From: a virus
Virus record (IMG/VR): IMGVR_UViG_3300035698_002190
Coordinates: 1-23,722 of that record
Direction: 5' to 3' (one strand)
DNA: 23,722 bases
Part shown: positions 1 through 7,104 of the stretch, one piece after another
Layout of the letters: each line of letters starts with the position of its first letter
Position numbering within the stretch: the stretch's first letter is position 1
Program-made: the position numbers and the translations under genes
Notes under the pieces: model-generated
Told to the model about the DNA's origin: nothing
Database searches by the model: none
What the model saw: the letters and a program-made list of their open reading frames with translations, nothing else

Positions 1-245
1 AAGTTGCTAGTGAAAATAAAGAATTAAAACAAGAAGTAAGCGATCTAAAAATAGTTATCACGGGCTTGGAGAAAAAATTAGAAACTCCGGTAAAGCCAAA
101 AGGCGTGATTAAACCAAAAGTCGATAAAATAAAAACCGTGCCAAAACAACCTGTTTCTGAAAAGGAAATGGTTACACGGATTTTAAAGAGTATAGCGGGG
201 AACGCTTCCCACGCGCTTAAAGAATTAAAGAAGCCAAACCTTTGA
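1..245 (+). CDS. C-terminal end of a prohead protease or scaffold-type protein (5' partial)
   Basis: An open frame read from base 3 runs to a TGA at 243-245, giving about 80 residues of a protein that begins outside the window. It is highly charged and rich in Lys, Glu and Val. The first part (ENKELKQEV, EKKLE) looks like a coiled coil, followed by a Pro/Lys-rich linker and a short helical tail. Lying just before the major capsid gene, it is most likely the C-terminal part of the prohead protease, a protease-scaffold fusion, or a separate scaffold. No catalytic residues are in view, so the assignment rests on position and coiled-coil character only. Confidence 0.6.
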   Translation, partial: VASENKELKQEVSDLKIVITGLEKKLETPVKPKGVIKPKVDKIKTVPKQPVSEKEMVTRILKSIAGNASHALKELKKPNL

Positions 246-269
246 GGTTTCTGAAAGATACTAAACAAA

Positions 270-1553
270 ATGAGTCCACAAATGCGAAAAATTAATGGTA
301 AAACCTATATGGTAGAAGATGATGGTGTAACAGCAAATGAAGTTACTGAGAACGAACCAGCAGAAATTCCAGCAGAGGAAGCTCCTGCAGAGGAAGCAGA
401 AGCAGAAGCACCAGCAGAAGCACCAGCAGAAGCACCAGCAGAAGCACCAGCAGAAACTCCTGAAGGTGATGTAGACGAAGCCGCTCAAAAAGCAGCTAAG
501 GCTATTATGGCCGCTCTACCACTAGACAAGTTGACAAAAGCTGTCGACAAGTTGACTGAACAACAGATTAAGGTTACTCCAAAAGCAAAAGACTTAATGG
601 GTCAAGAGTTGACTAAGGAAAAAGTTGCTAAGATGACAGGTCGTGAAAAGATTGTCAAATTTTTTCAGGCTTGTGTTCAAAGCGATCATACTACCTTGAA
701 AGCTCTTAGTGAAGGTACTGCCGCCGATGGTGGTTATCTTTTTCCTGACGAGTTTCGCGCTGAGATTATCCGTGATATTGTTGAGAAGTTTTCAATGCGT
801 TCGTTAGTTCGAGTCATTCCTATGGCCCGGGACGTAATGAAAATTCCGAAAGTTACTTCTGGTCCTAAGGTTACTTGGACAGACGAGAATGACACTAAGG
901 CTACCACTACTGCTACTTTTGACGAGGCTACATTGACAGTTAAAAAGATGGCTGCAATTATGTATTCCTCTGATGAGTTAATTGAGGATAGTGATTTGAT
1001 CGACGTTGTTGATTTGATTGTAACTTTGTTTTCTGAGGCTATTCAACGTGAAGAAGATAGAGTTATTACGATTGGAAATGGTACTACTCAGCCAACTGGT
1101 TTAACAACCGCTTTGGCCGCTACTACTATCGCTAGTGTAACCTGTGCTGGAAATCTAAGTTTTGACAATATGATAAACTTAGAGTACGCCTTACCTCAGA
1201 AATATCAGATTGCCGCTAAGTTCCTTATTCACCGTAACAACATAAGAGAGTTACGTAAGTTACAAGACGACAATGGTAGATATTATTGGAGTGAGCCTGT
1301 AGCTGCAGGTCAGCCTGCTACTTTCCACGGATATCCTGTTATCGAAAATAACAATATGCCGGAAGCTACAATTTTCTTCGGTGACTTCAAGATGGGTTAT
1401 TGGTTAGGTGATCGTAATAAGATGACTGTTAAGATTACTCAAGATACTGAAACTGCGTTTACTAAAGACCAAACAGCTATCCGTGTAGTTTCCAGAATCG
1501 CTGGTAACGTTGTTCTTGGTGAAGCTATCAAGGCCTTAATCACAATTCCGTAG
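270..1553 (+). CDS. Major capsid protein, HK97 fold
   Basis: This 427-residue protein builds the icosahedral shell. Residues about 25-70 are an acidic Ala/Pro/Glu stretch with four exact A-P-A-E repeats. Residues about 75-145 are Lys-rich and helical, like the delta (scaffolding) domain of HK97-type capsids that the prohead protease removes. The HK97 core begins near residue 146 (GTAADGGYLFPDEF) and continues through recognisable family segments: MKIPKVT, the tryptophan-bearing WTDEND, YSSDELIEDS, and GNGTTQPTGL. The C-terminus has the usual HGYPV, FFGDF and AIRVV elements. No clear SD precedes the ATG at 270. The next gene follows after a 57-base gap holding a hairpin. Homology is clear by motif; the cleavage point of the N-terminal domain is inference. 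Confidence 0.95.
   Translation: MSPQMRKINGKTYMVEDDGVTANEVTENEPAEIPAEEAPAEEAEAEAPAEAPAEAPAEAPAETPEGDVDEAAQKAAKAIMAALPLDKLTKAVDKLTEQQIKVTPKAKDLMGQELTKEKVAKMTGREKIVKFFQACVQSDHTTLKALSEGTAADGGYLFPDEFRAEIIRDIVEKFSMRSLVRVIPMARDVMKIPKVTSGPKVTWTDENDTKATTTATFDEATLTVKKMAAIMYSSDELIEDSDLIDVVDLIVTLFSEAIQREEDRVITIGNGTTQPTGLTTALAATTIASVTCAGNLSFDNMINLEYALPQKYQIAAKFLIHRNNIRELRKLQDDNGRYYWSEPVAAGQPATFHGYPVIENNNMPEATIFFGDFKMGYWLGDRNKMTVKITQDTETAFTKDQTAIRVVSRIAGNVVLGEAIKALITIP
408..455 (+). repeat. Four perfect 12-bp tandem repeats in the capsid gene
   Basis: GCACCAGCAGAA occurs four times head to tail in frame, coding A-P-A-E each time, with degenerate copies upstream (GAAGC, GCAGAGGAA). It lies in the disordered N-terminal region of the capsid protein. 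Slippage could change copy number without breaking the frame. Confidence 0.95.
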
Positions 1554-1573
1554 ATATTAGTTAGTTAAGTATA

Positions 1574-1598
1574 GGGGGCGTCTACCTTAGGCGCCTCC
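1574..1598 (+). other. Hairpin between capsid gene and next ORF
   Basis: GGGGGCG (1574-1580) pairs with CGCCTCC (1592-1598), seven pairs with one G-U and an 11-nt loop. No T-run follows, so it is not a canonical terminator. It is immediately followed by the GAGGA SD (1599-1603) of the next gene. It may stabilise the 3' end of the capsid message or damp read-through into the connector genes. Confidence 0.5.
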
Positions 1599-1610
1599 GA
1601 GGACAAAATT

Positions 1611-1775
1611 ATGAAAATAAAATTATTAAGAAAATACAAGGGTAGCTCTGAATCAGAGATTATCAACGTCGAACTAAAAGAAGCGAAAGACCTTGTAAAT
1701 AGAGGTGTGGCTGAATACGCAACATTAAACGATATAACGCGACGTGTATTAGTTAGACCTATATTTAAAAGTTAA
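1611..1775 (+). CDS. Small capsid-adjacent protein (54 aa)
   Basis: ATG at 1611 has a good SD (GAGGA at 1599-1603) and the frame ends with TAA at 1773-1775. The protein starts MKIKLLRKYKG and contains KEAKDLVNRGVAEYA. This matches a frequent phage small-protein pattern (a short beta strand set plus a helix of the type AxxLVxxGxAE) often found right after major capsid genes. Ten bases separate it from the connector gene. Function is unknown; a head-completion or capsid-associated role is inferred from position only. Confidence 0.7.
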   Translation: MKIKLLRKYKGSSESEIINVELKEAKDLVNRGVAEYATLNDITRRVLVRPIFKS

Positions 1776-1784
1776 CTAAAAATT

Positions 1785-2405
1785 ATGGCTTATATCACAA
1801 AAACAGACGTATTAAACTACTTACAAATTGAAACCAATGCGTTCATTGATGCTGGTTTTGCTAATTGGCTAGCTTCTGTCGAGGCCTTTATCGAGAAATA
1901 TACTGGAACGATTTTTGAGAAGACAAGTAGCGAAGATAGATATTTCGATGGTAATGGAAAGAGTATTTTATATTTAACTCAAGAAGATGACTTGATGAGT
2001 ATTGACGCAAGTAAGTTGTTAATCCTAAACAGCAATGGTACGACTTTGGCAATTCTAACCGAAGGACAGTCAAACGATTTCTTGCTTTATCCATTAAATA
2101 CGACACCGAAGTTTGAGATCCGGTTATCTCCGGGATCAAGTATTGGTTCTTTCATTAAAGGTGATAGACGAGTAAAGATAACAGGAGTTTGGGGAAATGC
2201 TGATAGTGTTCCGAATGATATAAAATTAGCGGCCACTCAATTAATAGCAGAGATTGTAAAAGAGGGTGGAGTTGGTGGAGGAGATATTAAAAGTACAAGT
2301 CTTGGTGATTATTCTGTTACCTATACGGACGTAACAAGTTTAGCTGGTTCAACCTTAGGAGTTTTATCAACCCTTGATTTATATAGAGATTTTACACCCG
2401 GTTAA
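1785..2405 (+). CDS. Head-tail connector protein, gp6-like
   Basis: A 206-residue protein beginning MAYITKTDVLNYLQI, with an N-terminal helical bundle (AFIDAGFANWLASVEAFIEKYTG) and the FDGNG turn typical of phage gp6-like connectors (HK97 gp6 and SPP1 gp15 class). These form the adaptor ring beneath the portal. The middle part is beta-rich and the end returns to helix (KLAATQLIAEIVKEGG). There is no SD; the ATG follows AAAATT. Position between capsid and head-closure genes fits. The family call is by pattern; exact ring stoichiometry cannot be seen. Confidence 0.8.
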   Translation: MAYITKTDVLNYLQIETNAFIDAGFANWLASVEAFIEKYTGTIFEKTSSEDRYFDGNGKSILYLTQEDDLMSIDASKLLILNSNGTTLAILTEGQSNDFLLYPLNTTPKFEIRLSPGSSIGSFIKGDRRVKITGVWGNADSVPNDIKLAATQLIAEIVKEGGVGGGDIKSTSLGDYSVTYTDVTSLAGSTLGVLSTLDLYRDFTPG

Positions 2406-2406
2406 T

Positions 2407-2730
2407 ATGCCTACATTACTAACAAGTTTAAAAGACAAAACGGTACATATTGCTAGGTTAACGACTACTTCAGGTTTTAAAATGTTAGCAACTACAGTTA
2501 CCCACGCAGAGATGCACATTCAGCCGTTAAGTCGAGAAAGAACAGAATTGATTGAAGGAGTTTACGGTAAAACCTATGTGTTTTATTGCGACTCGAGTGT
2601 TGATATAAAACAGGGTGATAAGTTAAGAGATGAAGATGACAATTATTATAAGGTGATTGACGGTGGTGTTTCTAAACGTGACTTTGGAAATTTCGAACAC
2701 GACGAAATCATTGTCGAGAAATTAGATTAA
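2407..2730 (+). CDS. Head closure / head-tail adaptor protein
   Basis: The likely start is ATG at 2407, one base after the previous stop (TAATATG), giving 107 residues from MPTLLTSLKD. An in-frame ATG at 2374 would overlap the previous gene by 32 bases and is less likely. The protein is a small beta barrel type: KTVHIARLTTTSGF, GKTYVFYCD, GDKLRDEDDNYYKVIDG. It resembles stopper proteins (SPP1 gp16 class, phage head-tail joining family) that close the head after packaging. Order in the operon supports this. Confidence 0.7.
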   Translation: MPTLLTSLKDKTVHIARLTTTSGFKMLATTVTHAEMHIQPLSRERTELIEGVYGKTYVFYCDSSVDIKQGDKLRDEDDNYYKVIDGGVSKRDFGNFEHDEIIVEKLD

Positions 2731-2731
2731 T

Positions 2732-3103
2732 ATGGCTACCGGAGCAATACAAATTAAAGGATTAGCTGAGTTACAGAAACACTTAGGAAAATCAAAATCG
2801 ATTATATCTAAATTTTTTCAGGTAGCAATCGCTAGAGCTACTATGCTGATGTTGAGAGATTTGAAGACCGGAGGTTATGTACCAGTTGATACAGGTAGGC
2901 TTAAACAATCAATAAGGCCCCGTATTGGAGTGTTAAGCAGTATTATAGAGCCACACGTCAACTATGCCTTATATGTACACGAGGGGACGAGATTTCAGAA
3001 AAAACAGCCATTTTTTAAAGTAGCTATTGATAGGAATAAGAGTAAAGTAGAAAAAGAGTTTGAAGGAGCCATTGCTAAAATAGTAAAAGAATTAGCTAAA
3101 TAA
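2732..3103 (+). CDS. HK97 gp10-like tail completion protein
   Basis: A 123-residue protein with the family signature: an N-terminal helix (GLAELQKHLG), the conserved PVDTGRLKQSIRPR segment and YALYVHEGTRFQKKQPFF, then a C-terminal helix. This family (HK97 gp10 / phage minor structural protein) sits at the neck and joins tail to head. The start follows the preceding stop by one base, again as TAATATG and without an SD, which suggests translational coupling. Confidence 0.85.
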   Translation: MATGAIQIKGLAELQKHLGKSKSIISKFFQVAIARATMLMLRDLKTGGYVPVDTGRLKQSIRPRIGVLSSIIEPHVNYALYVHEGTRFQKKQPFFKVAIDRNKSKVEKEFEGAIAKIVKELAK

Positions 3104-3105
3104 AT

Positions 3106-3555
3106 ATGTTTCAAGAATTATTAGAAAAAATTAAAACGATTTTGCAAGCAAACACGTTACTTGCTCACGTTCAGGATTGGGAAGAAATACAAACTGACAG
3201 TGATCCGTTTGCTATTGTAGTGCCGTCAGATAATGAATCAGATTATTATTCTACTCAAGAGAATGAAAGAATTTATGCTTTTAGGATAATGATATTTGCT
3301 AGTAGGAATAAAAAAATACGTAGCCCTAGTAATGCTGAAAGTTTGATGAAACAGCTTATTGATACGATCTTGGACGATATTGATAAAGATTATGATTTAT
3401 CAACGTTAGGCGCGCCAGTCAAAACAGGTTACACTTTTATTAATTTTATGGCCACACCGTCCGCTTGGGGATATGCTATGCCAGACGATCAGTATAGAGT
3501 TGCAACTATAAACGTTCAAGCAAGGGTTCACGTAGACGTTGATGCTATTACATAA
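3106..3555 (+). CDS. Putative tail terminator / tail completion protein
   Basis: A 149-residue protein beginning MFQELLEKIKTILQA. The alternating helix and strand layout (AFRIMIFASRNKK; LMKQLIDTILDDID; YRVATINVQARVHVD) matches the lambda gpU / tail terminator type, and its place between gp10-like protein and the tail tube is the usual one. The C-terminal strand with alternating hydrophobics is typical. Direct sequence similarity to a named family is weak by eye, so the call leans on gene order. Confidence 0.6.
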   Translation: MFQELLEKIKTILQANTLLAHVQDWEEIQTDSDPFAIVVPSDNESDYYSTQENERIYAFRIMIFASRNKKIRSPSNAESLMKQLIDTILDDIDKDYDLSTLGAPVKTGYTFINFMATPSAWGYAMPDDQYRVATINVQARVHVDVDAIT

Positions 3556-3587
3556 TTAAATAATTAATTAAGAAAGGAAACAATACT

Positions 3588-4571
3588 ATGCCGAAATGGA
3601 TAGGACGACGCCAATCCGTTGGTTTAGGTGTCGAATCTACTAGAGGGACAAGTGTATCAGCTAGTTACTGGTACAATGTTCTAAGTTGGAGTCATTTTGA
3701 CGTTCCCCAAAGGGCAAGGTCAAATGCTAGTTTCGGTGAAATTAGCGAGGGTGATGTTGCGCCGGTTGTTCAAAATCACGCCGAGGGTGAAATGGAAATT
3801 GAGGTTGGTGATGTAAGTATTGGTGTTATCTTAAAGGCTTTATTAGGTACTGAAACAGTTACCGGGCCGGTAGATAGCGCATATACGCACACTTACTCTC
3901 TACAGAATGACAACGTACACGACAGTTTAACTATTATTACCGTAGATCCAATCGGGACATTCAGATTTTCAAGGGCTATGATAGACAGTCTAACGTTGAA
4001 TATCACGAAAGATTCTATTGTTAGTACAGTGGTAAGGTTTTTGTCTAACCCTGCTCAGGAGTATTCGCCGGCTACTAAGACTTATTCAAAAGAGAATAAG
4101 TTTATAGGCCGTGGACTAAACTTTGATATTGCTACCACTACGGCTGCTTTATCAAGTTCTACTCCGACTAAGGTTAGAAGTTTGACATTGACGTTTGAAA
4201 AGAACGCTGAAATCCGTGCAGTCTTGTCTACAATCCACCCTGAGGATATTGTGAATAAACTATTTACTATCCGAGGTGAGATTGAAGTTGATTACGAAGA
4301 TAGAACTTATCTAGATCTTGTCAGAGATGGAAGCTACAAGGCAATTAGAGTTGAGTTAGTAGGTACAACTTTAATTACAGGTTCAACTGCTACTTTCCCG
4401 GCTTTCAAAATTGACTTAAGCAAAGTTGACTTTGAGAATTGGGCTGGTGATTTCCCGAATGATGATGTGGTAACTCAGACACTTGAGTTTTTTGCACTCT
4501 ACGATGTTGGGGGTCAGGATAATGTTATCAACTCGTGTACTCTGATAAACGAACTGGCTACAGTCTACTAG
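3588..4571 (+). CDS. Major tail tube protein
   Basis: A 327-residue protein preceded by a strong SD (AAGAAAGGAA, about ten bases before the ATG), matching a product needed in many copies. It opens MPKWIGRRQSVGLGVESTRGT, the usual start of tail tube proteins, then has HAEGEMEIEVGDVSIGVILKALLG and long beta stretches. The second half resembles a domain duplication (LNFDIATTTAAL, KVRSLTLTFEKNAEI). It polymerises into the tail tube around the tape measure. The length fits a two-domain tube protein. Confidence 0.8.
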   Translation: MPKWIGRRQSVGLGVESTRGTSVSASYWYNVLSWSHFDVPQRARSNASFGEISEGDVAPVVQNHAEGEMEIEVGDVSIGVILKALLGTETVTGPVDSAYTHTYSLQNDNVHDSLTIITVDPIGTFRFSRAMIDSLTLNITKDSIVSTVVRFLSNPAQEYSPATKTYSKENKFIGRGLNFDIATTTAALSSSTPTKVRSLTLTFEKNAEIRAVLSTIHPEDIVNKLFTIRGEIEVDYEDRTYLDLVRDGSYKAIRVELVGTTLITGSTATFPAFKIDLSKVDFENWAGDFPNDDVVTQTLEFFALYDVGGQDNVINSCTLINELATVY

Positions 4572-4595
4572 ATCGACTGGCCAAACTGAAATTTT

Positions 4596-4754
4596 ATGAA
4601 AAAATATTGCTTAAAATGTAAGGAGTCAACGACTCATAAGGCTCACTATGGTTGCATAACTATTTTGGTATGCGTAGTGCTTTTTCCTATTGGGTTGTTG
4701 GCTCTTTTAATACCGCGAAAGCGTAAATGCTTAGAATGCGGAACTTATAATTAA
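4596..4754 (+). CDS. Small membrane protein with split zinc ribbon, LITAF-like
   Basis: A 52-residue ORF. It has an N-terminal CLKC knuckle (Cys5, Cys8), a hydrophobic segment (residues about 21-40, ITILVCVVLFPIGLLALLIP), basic RKRK, and a second knuckle CLEC (Cys45, Cys48). Two CxxC pairs bracketing a membrane-inserting helix are the arrangement of LITAF-type zinc ribbons, in which both knuckles bind one zinc at the same membrane face. It sits between the tube and chaperone genes, starts after ATTTT without an SD, and ends 10 bases before the next ATG. Its role in the phage is unknown. Confidence 0.75.
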   Translation: MKKYCLKCKESTTHKAHYGCITILVCVVLFPIGLLALLIPRKRKCLECGTYN

Positions 4755-4764
4755 TTGAAAAATT

Positions 4765-5112
4765 ATGAACAGAGAAACTAAAAAAATCAAAACTCCAAGT
4801 GGTTACGAAGTAGTTTTAAATTGCTGGTTAACCGGAGGAGAAAGACAAGCTATCAATGCCTCTATTTTAGAGGGTAAAGAAATTAGTCCTGCCGGATTTT
4901 CATTACAAGATATGAAGTTAGACGGTGCTGATTTAATGAAAGTACAGAATGCACAACTTAAACAATACGTTGTTGGTGTTAAGGTTGACGGTAAGGACGT
5001 TGAAGGTGACTTACTGGAAACTATGTTGAATTGGAAAGAAGAAGATTATAATTCTGTTAGCAATGCAGTTAATGAATTAGGCAAAGGAGAAACAGAAAGC
5101 CCAAAAGAATAG
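4765..5112 (+). CDS. Tail assembly chaperone, short form
   Basis: A 115-residue acidic protein beginning MNRETKKIKTPSGYEVVLN. It contains a helical core (ERQAINASILEG, DLMKVQNAQLKQYVVGVKVDG, EDYNSVSNAVNEL) typical of lambda gpG-like tail assembly chaperones. These bind the tape measure during tail building and are not in the virion. It is encoded just before the tape measure, as expected. Its final codons carry the slippery heptamer that gives the longer product. Confidence 0.85.
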   Translation: MNRETKKIKTPSGYEVVLNCWLTGGERQAINASILEGKEISPAGFSLQDMKLDGADLMKVQNAQLKQYVVGVKVDGKDVEGDLLETMLNWKEEDYNSVSNAVNELGKGETESPKE

Positions 5113-5324
5113 AGGATCAGTATAGTAGCATATTGAGGAGAGGACGTGGTCAAATAGACGACGATACATTAATGATAATAATGTGTAAGCAGATGAAGTG
5201 GGATTATTTTACTTACAGAAAACAACCATATTGGTTTGTGACTGCTTTGAATAATATTATCAACGAGGAAATTAATCACAAGAATAAAGAAATAAGAAGG
5301 GAGCAGAGAAAAAATGGCCGATAA
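4765..5324 (+). CDS. Tail assembly chaperone, -1 frameshift product (gpGT-like)
   Basis: The downstream frame has no ATG before 5169 but is open from the slippery site to TAA at 5322-5324, and overlaps the tape measure start at 5314. A -1 shift at 5100-5106 joins 114 residues of the short form to about 72 more, giving about 186 residues. The extension (RIEDQYSSILRRGRGQ then MKWDYFTYRKQPYWF) is basic and aromatic, like the T domain of lambda gpGT, which recruits tail tube subunits. The -1 direction and C CCA AAA phasing match the known mechanism in other siphoviruses. Actual frameshift efficiency is not known. Confidence 0.85.
5100..5106 (+). other. -1 ribosomal slippery heptamer CCCAAAA
   Basis: In the zero frame the bases read agC-CCA-AAA, an exact X-XXY-YYZ heptamer, six bases from the zero-frame TAG (5110-5112). 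Slippage leaves both P-site Pro and A-site Lys tRNAs able to re-pair. No strong downstream stem is obvious by eye. Confidence 0.85.
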
Positions 5325-7104
5325 AAAACTACAAATTATACTAACTGCTAAGGATAAAGCCAGCAAAGAAATCAAGGGAATGAGTAAAACTCTTGGTAAG
5401 TTGAAGACTGGTGCTAAACTTGCTGGTTTAGCTGTGGCTGCTTTAGCTGCGACTATGGCTGTTAAGGGTGTTCAGGCTGCAGTCCAATTTGAATCTGCAA
5501 TGAGTGATATCAATACCCTATTTGATGATAATGGTCAGAAAGTTGCTGAATTAGAAACTGGTATTAAGGATATGTTAAAGGTAATGCCTAAGTCAGCCGA
5601 AGATTTAGGTGCGTCTGCTTATGCGATTGTTTCTGCTGGTATAACAGATACGGCAGAAGCGTTAAAGATTTTAGAAGCAGCAACTAAATTATCTGTTGCT
5701 GGTTTAGGTTCTGCGGAAGAAGCAACAACATTAATGGTTCTTGCTCAAAATAATTTTAAAGATAGCACTTTAAGCGCAGAAGAAAAAGCAAATGTATTAT
5801 TTAAAACAGTAAGAAATGGTATCACTACAGTGGCTCAAATGTCACAAAGTTTTGGTTTGTTAGCTCCATTATTTGAAACTGTTGGTGGGACACTAGAAGA
5901 AATGTCTGCCGCAACTGCTGCATTAACGCAGGTAAATAAAAGTGCAAGTATATCTCAAAACTCTTTAAAAGCTGGTTTAGTTGCTATGAGTAAGCCGACT
6001 GCACAAGCTTCTGGATTATTCAAAAAATTAGGAGTAGATACATTCGAAGCTTTAGTTGAACAGAGTGGTGGTGTTATTGCTGCTTGGGGTGCAATGCAAG
6101 AAGCTACAGAAGGCAATACTGAAGAATTTGCAAAAGCTATGGGTTCTGGCGAAGCGTTAACTGCTGTTATATCTTTATTAGGTAGTCAATCAGATTCGTT
6201 TAATAGTTCTATGGCTTCTATGACAGACGGAGTTAATGTTCTTGATGAAGCTTTTAAAAAGCAATCAGAAACAACAGAAAAACAATATCAATTATTCAAG
6301 AATAATTTGAATTTAGCTTTGATGGCTTTGGGTAGTATTATATTACCGTTGGTTAATGCTGGAATTAAGCCTCTAATTGAATTATTTGCTTTGCTTACTG
6401 ATAAGCTAAGTGGTTTAACCGATGTTGGTGGTGGAATAAAAACTTGGTTTGAGGAAATGATACAATTAATCGATTTAAAAACTGGACTGATAACTGTGTT
6501 GAAAGAAGAATGGGAAAAGGTATATGTAGTTTTGCAAGAAATTTTAATGCCAGCTCTTGAGCAGTTATTTGAAATATTTAAACGTCACGAAGAAGAATTA
6601 GTTATAATCGCTAAAATGTTTGGTGTTGTATTAGTTGGTTCTTTAATTCTAGCTATTAAGACCTTAGCGGCTTTAATAATTGCCGGAGTTCAAGTTATAG
6701 CTTGGATTGTGGAATTTGCTGATTGGTTAGATAAGGTAAGTCAAGGGGCAATTCTAGTATTTGGTCAAATATTAGATGGCATAATTAATAAATTTAAGTC
6801 TATTGTAGAATGGGCTAAAAAAGCGGCCGAAGCTGTAGCAAAAGGCTTTGGTGGTTTTAGTGATATATCGGGAGCAGTGTTGGGCGCACCTGCTAGAGCT
6901 TTGGGATTGGCTACTGGCAGAGTGGTTACTCAGCCAACTAATGCTTTGATCGATGAGTCTGGCCCGGAAGCAGTTATACCATTAAATAAGGCTGGAATGA
7001 TTGGAGGAACTACTTTTAATATCACAGGAGTATTCGGTAGTGACGCGGCAGAAGAAATAGGAGATCAGATTATTGATAAATTAAAAAATCAACAAGCAAT
7101 ATGA
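5314..7104 (+). CDS. Tail tape measure protein
   Basis: A 596-residue protein with TP901-type tape measure features. It has a Lys-rich N-terminal helix (MADKKLQIILTAKDKASKEIKGMSK), a hydrophobic stretch near residues 33-55, and the conserved core FESAMSDINTLFD, SAYAIVSAGITDTAEALKILEAA, AEEATTLMVLAQNNF and ISQNSLKAGL. Further hydrophobic helices near residues 335-365 and 430-468 may enter the host membrane at injection. The C-terminus has PTNALIDESGPEAVIPL. It sets tail length; at about 1.5 angstrom per residue a tail near 90 nm is expected (inference). It overlaps the chaperone extension at its start and the hub gene by ATGA at its end. Confidence 0.95.
   Translation: MADKKLQIILTAKDKASKEIKGMSKTLGKLKTGAKLAGLAVAALAATMAVKGVQAAVQFESAMSDINTLFDDNGQKVAELETGIKDMLKVMPKSAEDLGASAYAIVSAGITDTAEALKILEAATKLSVAGLGSAEEATTLMVLAQNNFKDSTLSAEEKANVLFKTVRNGITTVAQMSQSFGLLAPLFETVGGTLEEMSAATAALTQVNKSASISQNSLKAGLVAMSKPTAQASGLFKKLGVDTFEALVEQSGGVIAAWGAMQEATEGNTEEFAKAMGSGEALTAVISLLGSQSDSFNSSMASMTDGVNVLDEAFKKQSETTEKQYQLFKNNLNLALMALGSIILPLVNAGIKPLIELFALLTDKLSGLTDVGGGIKTWFEEMIQLIDLKTGLITVLKEEWEKVYVVLQEILMPALEQLFEIFKRHEEELVIIAKMFGVVLVGSLILAIKTLAALIIAGVQVIAWIVEFADWLDKVSQGAILVFGQILDGIINKFKSIVEWAKKAAEAVAKGFGGFSDISGAVLGAPARALGLATGRVVTQPTNALIDESGPEAVIPLNKAGMIGGTTFNITGVFGSDAAEEIGDQIIDKLKNQQAI

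Noticed and set aside
261-488. Minus-strand ORF opposite the A-P-A-E repeats
   Set aside because: It is a Cys/Phe/Trp repeat created by the antisense of GCACCAGCAGAA repeats, with no SD or promoter.
1574-1598. Terminator after the capsid gene
   Set aside because: The stem has no following T-run and the connector genes need read-through, so it is listed as a hairpin only.
5133-5324. Separate gene starting at TTG 5133
   Set aside because: The frame is open back to the slippery site, has no SD, and fits the -1 frameshift product better.
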